From Hormiphora californensis (lineage: Eukaryota; Ctenophora; Tentaculata; Cydippida; Pleurobrachiidae), in assembly GCA_020137815.1 (NCBI GenBank), contig CM035360.1:808077-872076 (forward strand): a DNA stretch of 64,000 nt. The letters run 5' to 3'. Below, piece after piece: positions 14,801 to 24,900 of the stretch. A program made the translations under genes and the position numbers. Under the pieces are notes generated by a model. It saw nothing but the letters and a program-made list of their open reading frames with translations. It made no database searches and was not told the DNA's origin. Within the stretch, counting starts at the first letter, position 1. Each line of letters opens with the position of its first letter.

Positions 14801-17800
14801 ATCGGAAACCTGATTGTGATATTGTCTCATACGGAAAACTTTTTTTAAAGTCCACAACAGGGGGAAAACTCCAAGAATCAAGATAAGGGATGGGATATAT
14901 TTTCAGCCCAGGGGAGACCGAGGAGGGGGGGGTTTGGGAAATTCTCTTTCGGATGGTTGGTTCTTCGCAGTGTCCGGTGAAGAATAAGTAAAATCATTTC
15001 AAGTTCAAAGGTTCTCATCAGTAAAGGGGCCAAACCGAAGAGACTTGTAATATTTCCCGCCCTCCAAAACACACCGAAGTCAAGACTTACGGGGGGCAAT
15101 TTTCCTGTGGGGTTTTTGGTGACTACCTTCTGAGCTTTTTTATGAAACAAGGTACCCCGATTATCGTGGAGACCCCAAATTTCCCGGTGCAAGATGCTAA
15201 AATTCTATCGAGGAAAATGTTGGGGCTCCTGGGTTTGTTTTTTACCCAACAAAAGGGGACCACTGTTTCCACTTAAGCAGGAGGGACCTTGGATCTGGTG
15301 ATAACTAGGGGGGGGAAACTGCTCTGGATGACATATCCATCTTTCCCCAAAAGGACTACTTCAATCATTCCCGGTGCGGTTTGGGGTTTAAGTGAGACCT
15401 GACCTGTTAAATCCCCCGGGGAAAAAATCGTTTCGAGAATATGTGGATACAAGTCAATGGATTTGGAGGGATTTTAAAAAAAGGACTTGAAGAAAGCAGA
15501 TTTTTAGGAAAAGGGGGGATCCAGAGGAGGGGTTTGAACTTCATCGTTCGGGGAAGGGGTTGGAAAACGAGTACCAGAAGGGGGGGGAGGCGGGGAAAAG
15601 TTTAAACCCTGGAGGGTGAGGAACTTTGGGGATTACTTCGTAAGAGGGGGAGTGCGGAAAGGATTTGGCGGAAACTGGAACTGAGGATGCGAAACGGGAG
15701 ATTTAAAGATCTAAAAAACTGTATGGAAAATGGATAAGGACAAAAGGGGACTTTTCATCAAAGAGGATTTGGATCAGCAAGGGATCCGAAAAAATACAAA
15801 AAAACTCCAAAAAACCCGGGAAAAAAAAAATGAAATATTCTCCCTGAAAAAAAAAATACTCTAAAAGCTTTGGTGATGATTTCTCAAGTTTTTTAGTTCC
15901 AAAATGACCAAAATTCGGAACCCAAGTTAACGAAAAAACCAACAAGCTGGTGAATTTGAGGGGCCGGAAGAAATTTTCATACAAAGGGAAGGAATTAAGA
16001 GGTATCTGAGGGGGAACTTGTTTAATTGTAAAACCCAGTCAAATAAAAACTTTTCACCCTTCCCCTTACCCCCTTGGGGAGTTAAGGGTGTATACGGGAA
16101 ATTTTCCGTATTAAAATCAAAGGTAACCACTCTCTCCATCATTCAACAGTAGCAAAACTCTCCAGAAGGCGATCGTGTTCCCCCTATTAAAAATTGTAGG
16201 GGATCGGAAACTCTCAGTAAAAAACCCTCCTGTTTCGAATATTCCCCTTCCCTTTTTAAGCTCCCGGAGAAAAGGTAGTTTCCCGCAGCTAATGATTACC
16301 TTGAAAGGGAATTCTCTTTTGGGCAACCCAGTCTGGTTATCGTGTTGGGCACAGCTGTGAAACTCTGTTAGCCAGCATGTTTGATGATGTATTAGGCGAG
16401 ATGGATAAAGGAAATGTAGTGGCTCTCATTTGTTTGGACATGAGTGCTGCATTTGATACAGTGGATCATCGAAAGTTGTTGGAGGTGTTGCAGAATCGGT
16501 TTGGAGTTGATGGCGATCCTCTTCAATGGTTTAAGAGCTACCTGAGTTCCAGATCTTTCAGAGTCTCTGTGGGTGATTGTCTTTCGGAAACCCTGGCCTT
16601 ACTATGTGGAGTACCCCAGGGGTCCCTTCTTGGTCCAATTTTGTTTCTACTATACATTGAAGCTGTGCAAGACATTGTGGAGCCTTATGGTCTTCGGATA
16701 AAACTATACGCGGATGACTCCCAGCTCTATGTGAGTCTGGTTCCTACGGATTCTACTGGCTGGTCGGAGGCAAAGGTGGATATTGAGGAATGTCTGGCAA
16801 AGGTGAAGAGGTGGATGGTAGGACAGTGGTTGAAGTGCAACGAGGCTAAGACAGAATTCATCCTCCTTGGAAAACGCAGTTCGTTAAGTAAAGTCACTTT
16901 CGATCCAGTAATCAACTTCGGTGGAACTGAATCTTCCCTAGTGAATGTAGTGGAACAGATGGTAAGACACTAGGAATTCTCTTGGATCACAATCTAAATC
17001 TTGAACGACAGGTTAATAATGTGAGGAAACAGTGTGGACTGATATTACGGAATCTTTGGCAATTACACAAGTGTTTTGATGTTACAACAAAGATCATGTT
17101 GGTGAAACAGTTGATCATTTCCAGAATTGATTACAGCAATATTTTGTATTGTGGACTTCCTGGCCGAGTTCTGAGCGGGCTCCAGAAACTTCTCAATGCC
17201 TGTGTTCGATTTGTATTTAACCTCCATGGACACCAGGACAACTATATGGAGTATTTCAGGCAGTGTCATATTTACCGATCTCCTACAGGCTGGACTTCAA
17301 GCCTGTTTGATTGCCTATAAAATAGTCAATGGAACAGCCCCGTGTTATCTCCAGGATTTGGTGCCACGTGATGAGACTTGGGGAAACCTCTAGGACTACG
17401 AGGATGACTAATGTTCCGGATCCCTATAGGTTAAAACATCCAAAGATGACCAGTATTAATGCCAACTCTAAGTTGAGACGTAGGAGGTTATCAGTATTCC
17501 TGCCTTCTGTCTGGAATGAGCTTCCCCTTGAGCTCAGGTCAATCCCCAACGTGGAAACCTTCAAAACCCGGCTGAAAACACATCTCTTCGTTGGTGCATT
17601 TGGAGTGGGTGATGGGGAACCCATGGCTGAGTTGTAATGTTTGTTGTAGTTGTGGGGCCTGCGGGCAATCAGTGTCATCCTCTCTCTAGCCATGTTATTA
17701 TTTCACTACCTAGTATCCTTTTTCCTAGCAGGTGTAAGTAAAGTGTGTTTTGAATTTATATCCACAGGTTTATGGGACCAGTTATTCCTTCAGTTTTATA

Positions 17801-18527
17801 AGTCCAGTTAGTTTAGTCTTACAATATACTGTTCTTTTTTCAACCAGAGTGTTCGTGTGTGTCATATATTTAATCGAGGATATACCGCTCTGATGACTCG
17901 TCGGAGCATTGCCAATATTTTGACATGTTTCCGTCGGGTATGGGCGGTATATAAGCGCGGAATATTATTATATTATTATTATTATTAGATTTCATGTTTT
18001 AGCTTCACATTAACTTTTGTACTAGAACACAAGGAATATTTCTATTCAGAATTTTGATTTTTGGTAGAAAAACACAAGGATTGTTTCTATTCCAAATTTT
18101 CGAATGGAAATTTTTCCTTTTTATGAGATTTTTGAGAAAAATTTGCGGGTTTTCCCTGAAAAATCGGAAATTTGCCTCAAAAATCCCACGTTTTTTAGCC
18201 AAAAATCGAAAATCTCAAAAATCCCAGCTACCCTGAAAATCGCCAATGAGGCATGAGGTTCTTGCGGCAGGTTCTTTTTCAGTAGGGCGGGGCCTCATCG
18301 CCATAATTTTTTTTGTTGTTTAAGGGGGGGGGGGCTTGCTAAAGAGGAGAAGAAACTGCTATTTTCTCCCAACTTTCGGCTATTGAAGGAGAGCAAGGAC
18401 CACTTGTAGACAGAGAGGAATCTAGATGTAATTGTGCAACTATGAGAGCCAGGGGGAATTCGGGGGAGTCAGATGCTAACCTCCACGACAGAGTAGCTGC
18501 TGGTTGACAATTACTATTTCTAAAGAG

Positions 18528-18594
<67 letters not shown>

Positions 18595-18646
18595 TCTCTC
18601 TCTCTATCTCTTTATCTCTATCTCTCTCTCTCCTTATCTCTCTCTT

Positions 18647-18722
<76 letters not shown>

Positions 18723-21700
18723 ATCTCTACAGGTGTTTTCTGTCACGTGTTGCGGTGATCACTGTTCTTCTCGAGATAGTGGTTATGATAATGACAGGCC
18801 GGTGTCTGTCACCCCTATTTTTATAGCTCCGCCTCCATAGCTCATTTCTTAAGTTGGTAGCAGACACATATGCAGATGTAGTATAATCAACAAAATGTGA
18901 TTGGATTGGAGCAAGACAAATGATAAAACATTAACACGACTCCTAAAACAAGGGACTTGGTCATAACTAAAGAACTTCATGCTGCCAGGGCCCAGAGACC
19001 CAGTCCTACAGCCCCTAAACCTTAGGCTAAAGTCCCTACCTGCAGCGTACCGACAGTACCAACTTTTACCTATTATATATAACAGCACCTTTTACCTTTT
19101 ACCTTATAGGGATGATTATACCTGTCTGGCGCCGCCGACCCCATCTGAGCGCACTGTCGAGAATCAAATTGGGGTATGGGCGCGCCGATACAGGGATATA
19201 CGGGTATTTATACCTACTAAGTACTACCTTTTCTGCTAGACGGCGTCTAAAAGTACTAGCATAGTTACTGGCATATAATATTATTTATTTACTGACCTTT
19301 TCTTCCTCTTCCACTTCCTCGACGCAATCAAAGAGATTTCTCAACTTTAATATCAAGTTTATTCCCATAGTTAGAAGAATTGAATGGACACGGACAAGGA
19401 CTGTACGACATAATCTTCCGAGCTCTGATTGATCTGCTTCTCCATTCGATCTCAATTTATCAAAACACATGGACCACTCTTGCTGTGACTTTAAAGTGAG
19501 AAGTTTCTGGTAATGAACAAGTCTGGACAAATCGCCAGCATAGCCCCGCAATTACCATAACAACTGACTGTAGTCTTTTCTCAGATATTGTAATCTCAAT
19601 CGTTTATTTGCTACCACACGGCTGTAATGGTTCCTGCCTTATTCAACTCATCTGATTCGATAGTGTCGGATTGACATCACGTTTTATTTTAATAACAAGA
19701 GTCTCATTCCTGAACCCCACTTTTCTTGACTGAAACAGGAGCACAGCTGTTGATGTTGTATGATCTGAGAAAAGGAAAAACGTCAAGAAAATTGGGGCTC
19801 CAGTAAATTGGGGGGGGGGGGGGGGGTGACACGTAACACTTTGTAACACTTGTAACATGTGCAGAAAACTTTTTGATGCACGTTACATGTTACAAGTTTT
19901 ACATAGTGTTACAAAGTGTTACATAGTGTTACAAGTGTTACATATGTACAAATTGTTAAAAGTGTTACAATTGTGTTACAAAGTGTTACAAATTGTTACT
20001 AAGTGTTACAAAAGGTGACCAAAAAAATTTTTCTAGCGTAAATACCGAAATAAATTTTACGTATTCGTATTCGGCTGAACCTAAGACATATTTCATGGTG
20101 TTTTATGCAACTTTGGTGACATAGACACCGTGCGCCGACCAAGAGCTCACACACAGGTGTCTGCTCCGCCTCAAAAAGGGTCGTTTCTTTCAAGGGATGT
20201 AGCATGCGACTCCACTGGAACCGATTTGCATCCGGTTTGTCGCAAAAGACTACAAATGATCCTACATATGGAAAATACCCGAGAAGTTCGTCTGTCAACA
20301 GGAAGTGGGTCAAAATTGACACTGAAAGTCAAACCTATAATCTGGCTTCCGAGAGTTTCTCGCACTACGCCCATGCAATTTAGAAGATATTGGGAGATAT
20401 GTTGATGCAATTAGCATCAGCTATTATGCCGGGTATTTTCCAGTACTTAACAAGAGTTCAGCCTATCTTCTGATACCCTCAGATGCATTCTACACCGTCT
20501 GGGAGTGGTGCAAAAAGGCTCGGAAGCCAGATAAGATTTGACTTCAGTGTCAATTTTGACCCACTTCCTGTTGACAGACAAGCTTCTCGGGTATTTTCCA
20601 GTAAACTAGGACCAATTTGTAGTCTTTTGCGACAAAACCGGATGCAAATCGTCCAGTGGATCACGTGCAATTGGCTTGAAAGACACGACCCTTTTTTAGG
20701 GGGCGGAGCGGACACCTATGTGCGAGCTCGATCTCGCACGCACTAGGTGTCAATGTCACCAAATGCAACATATCAGCTCAAATCGGGTACGCCGTTAGCG
20801 TGTACTGGTACCGGTTTTAAGCCATATAAATATGTAACACTGTAACATTGTGTAACACTTTGTAACACTTGTAACATGTGCAGAAAACTTTTGTAGCGCG
20901 TTACATGTTACAAAGTGTTTACGTGTCACCCCCCCTAAATTGAAATAGGGTTCCGAGTTTCAAACCATGTATTATACCTACTCTTATAAACTCTCAGTTG
21001 TCAGTTTGTCCCAATCACCAGAGCAACAAGATCCAGCACCAGGACACCCAGGAACACAGAAAACAGCCGCACATATCTACCACACTACTAAAAATAACAG
21101 CCGGGAACTTTTGTAAGTTGGAATACTTTTTATTTCAATTCTTGCAGGGTATTATCGAGTGAGGGTACCCCTCAGTGAGTACTGAGTGGGATCCCTCAGG
21201 GGGTTACTCAACAAGCAGGGTATGCGGCCTTGAATATGGCTGGACAAGGAAAGATTGTGATGTCTAAACTAGGAACCGGCGATATTTGATATTTTGTTCT
21301 CGATTCGATATAATCGCCGCTTCCTAGTCTAAACAGACATGTCTCAGCCTACCAAAAAAAACTCATGTATTAACTACTACTAACTGAGCCGAGAACTAAC
21401 NNNNNNNNNNNNNNNNNNNNNNNNNNNNNNNNNNNNNNNNNNNNNNNNNNNNNNNNNNNNNNNNNNNNNNNNNNNNNNNNNNNNNNNNNNNNNNNNNNNN
21501 CCTTCCAATTTTTTCCCGGGGTTTTTAAAAATATTTTATTCTTTAAAAACAAAAAAAAATTAAAAAAAAAACCCAAACAAACCAAAAAAGCACTGGATAG
21601 TTTAAAATAAAGCACGCAGTTGTAGAAAGTTAGATCGTCCACCTTATTTTCATGGTTTCTTCTAACCCCTTTTTCCTCGAGACATAGCCGTGTTTGACCC

Positions 21701-21780
21701 TTTAAGGTTTTTTTTTTTAAATACGTTTTTTGGGGGTGGGTCCCCCCCTTTTTTGGGAATTTTAAATTTTTCCTCTCTAA

Positions 21781-21824
<44 letters not shown>

Positions 21825-21961
21825 GGGGGAAAAGGGGGGGAAAAGGGAAAAAAAAACGTGGGAGGGGAGGGGGAATCCCTTGAACCTTTTGGGGGAAAAA
21901 ACAAAAATTTGTTTGGTGGGGGGGGGGGGGGGGAAGGGGGGGGGGGGGGGGGGGGGGGTTT

Positions 21962-21993
<32 letters not shown>

Positions 21994-24900
21994 GGGAGTT
22001 TTTCCCTCTCACTTTTTTTCCTCTTTCTCTCTTCCCCCTTTTTCCCTGGGTTTGTTATTATCAAAAAATAATATTGGATCTAACTCTCCCTTAGCCACCC
22101 CTCCCCATCCCCTTTTCTCCATTAAAAGTGTATTAACTTCCCCTATAAGTTAGATACGGGTTTAAAAATGGCTATTATTTTTTAGTGCCGAGGCCAAAGG
22201 CGAGTGTTCTAAACCAAAAATAAAAACCGAGACCGAAGGTGAGGTAGACCCTTTTATTAGCCCCGAGCTGCGAGGCCGTAAGTGAAATAGAGCGAGCCGC
22301 GAGCTCGTATTTGTACTTTTGGGGCCGGCCTGCGAGGCCCAAAAGTGAAAGAACTTTAAATTATTGTTGGTAATAGACATGTAAAAGCAGTCATCTTTTA
22401 TTTGATGATTTTGGAAAAAAACGATGAAAAAGTAAAAGATTGAGGAGAGAGAGAGAAAAAGGAAAAAGAATGGGAGAGAGAGAGAGAAGGGAGGAGGAGA
22501 GAGGAGAAGAGAGAGGAGAGAGAGAGAGGCGTGTGCAGTAGTCACACGCATAGTGCACACGCCTAACCTTATCTTTTTCCCCCTGCAACATAGGGCACTG
22601 ATGCACGTGATGGCACACGCCAATGAGCGTTCCGATTGTTTCCCCTCGCCCCGACCTTTTCCCACCCCCCACACAAAAACAAAAATTTTTTTCCCCCTTC
22701 CCTTCCCTCTTCCCCCCCCCTTTCTCCCTCTTTTCCCCTTCTTCTTTTCTCTCTTCTCTTCCCCTCCTTTTCCCCTCCTCCTCTCTCTTCTTTCCCACAT
22801 CTTCTCCTTTTTTTTTTATCTCCTTTCTTCTCTTTTCTTTTCCTTTCCCTCTTTTTTTTTTTATCCGTTTCAGTTTAAGTTTGTAATGTAACTGTGTGCT
22901 GTGACTAGAAAGGTTAATTTTTTCAATACAAAACCAACTATTTAAAAAATACTAGTGTTTTGCAGTGGTCTAAGTTTTCACAGTACACTGTAACCGGTGG
23001 TCACGGTGTACTGTGAAAACTTAGATAACCGGTTAAAATTGTCTAATACAAATTACCATACTAATTAACAAGATATAACAATAATACTAATTATAATGAT
23101 GTTACAGGTGGTATTGTGCTGACGGAAATGTTATCGGACCACCGACCTAGTATTAACAAAGTGGCTACCATGGCAAAGAGCTTTATCAGCTATGAAAGTG
23201 AGGATGAAACAGCCAGCAGGGTGAGTGACATGAAATAGAATGACCGTGTGAGCCACATACAATACTCAGTGAGTATTGTGTGAGTATTGTGTGTGTGTGT
23301 GTGGCTCACACCGTCATTATATTTCATGTCATGAGGGTTCGGTGGATGAGGTGTATGATCTCATGGAGTCTTCCTTTTTAATCCCTAACCCAATATCCTC
23401 TTCTCTCCTGGGGTTCAACGGTCACATGTATCTTACTTGTGTCCAATAGTTTGGCCATATCTCTCATCTCCGCAGAAAATGTCATGTTAGTAACATTATG
23501 TTACCTCTCATTTCCCTACAGGAAATGTTAGTAACATTATGTTACCTCTCATTTCCCTACAGGGAATGTTAGTAACATTATGTTACCTCTCATTCATTAT
23601 AATTAATTAATTATCTCTCATTCAGGGTAACCAAAAGAGGATGCCATCTCCGTATGCATCATTCACGGACATAGCAGCCCTTGTATCCCGTATTGATCCA
23701 CCCAGCCCTGAGCCACCCCAACCCCGGAGACAGCTCAGTTGGCCGTCCGCTGCTTTTGGTGCGGAGCAATATGATACGGATGATAGCTCCTCCTCAGATG
23801 TAAGTAATAACTAAACTTTTTAATAACTAAACTGAGATGTAAGTAATAACTAAACTTTTTAATAACTAAACTGAGATGTAAGTAACTTTTTAATAACTAA
23901 ATTCAGATGTAAGGAATTTAATTAGTGGTCATTAGTTCAAATTAAATTAACATTTTAATAACTTAAGTGTACTCCTCAGTTGGTGTTCCTTAAAAGAAAC
24001 ACATTTCCGTTTCATATTAATTGTAACGTTTTTATAGTACAAATATGTGAGTATTTAACCAAACTAACTACCATTTATTAGGTGACTCATTGTACAAAAC
24101 AGTAAACATTCTTTCTGACACTTTTTTATAGCCAAACCTCAAATAAACCCTTGCCCCGAGGTTAGAATGATATACTGTCTACGGAACGGTTCAGGACACA
24201 TTTAGGACACATTGTGTCCCCAATGTGTCCCCAATGTGTCCTTAAACGTTCTGTAGACGGTATTTCATTCTACCGCCTCGAGGAGCCAGGTAAATCGAGG
24301 TTTGGCTATTGTTCTACTCTCTCCTGTTGTAGAGGTACACAACTTAACCTCTTTCTCTATATACAGGGTGGACTGACTTAATTATCATTAATTAATTACC
24401 TCGACCAAAACGCGGAGTTTTTACGTCAGCCGACCCGAAACCGGATTAAATTTTGCCACCCGCTGGTCTCAGGGCCTCCAAATATGTCAAAATATGTCTG
24501 AATTGTCATTTGGGGTCATTTAGACCTTGTAATTACATGTAATTACCCTTTAATTACATGTAATTACATTTTAATTACATGTAATTACTTCCAATTACAT
24601 TCCAATTACTTCAGCACCTCAAGAGCTTTCGAACGCACCCTAGAACACCTTTCTACTCCTTCTAATTGCCGAGTTCTGTATACCCCTTATTTTGACTGTT
24701 TTTCGCGTCCTACCCCTTATAGGTTTGGGTATGGCCATCGCCACACCCCCTATACGTCGCGGGACCTCGAGACCTTTCCAACGAGCCATAGAACACCTCT
24801 CTACTACTTCAGGGGGCTTCAAAACTTTCACTCTAAAAATATCTATGGTTATGGTTTTATGGTTTATGGTTTTACCTCGACCAAAACGCGGAGTTTTTAC

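Noticed and set aside
14504-14813. Overlapping 85-codon frames with poly-Lys and EPN repeats
   Set aside because: They arise from CCGAAC repeats and poly-A runs in low-quality sequence.
21662-22094. Gly- or Pro-rich 116-134 codon frames
   Set aside because: Translations of G and C homopolymers next to the assembly gap; likely sequencing error.
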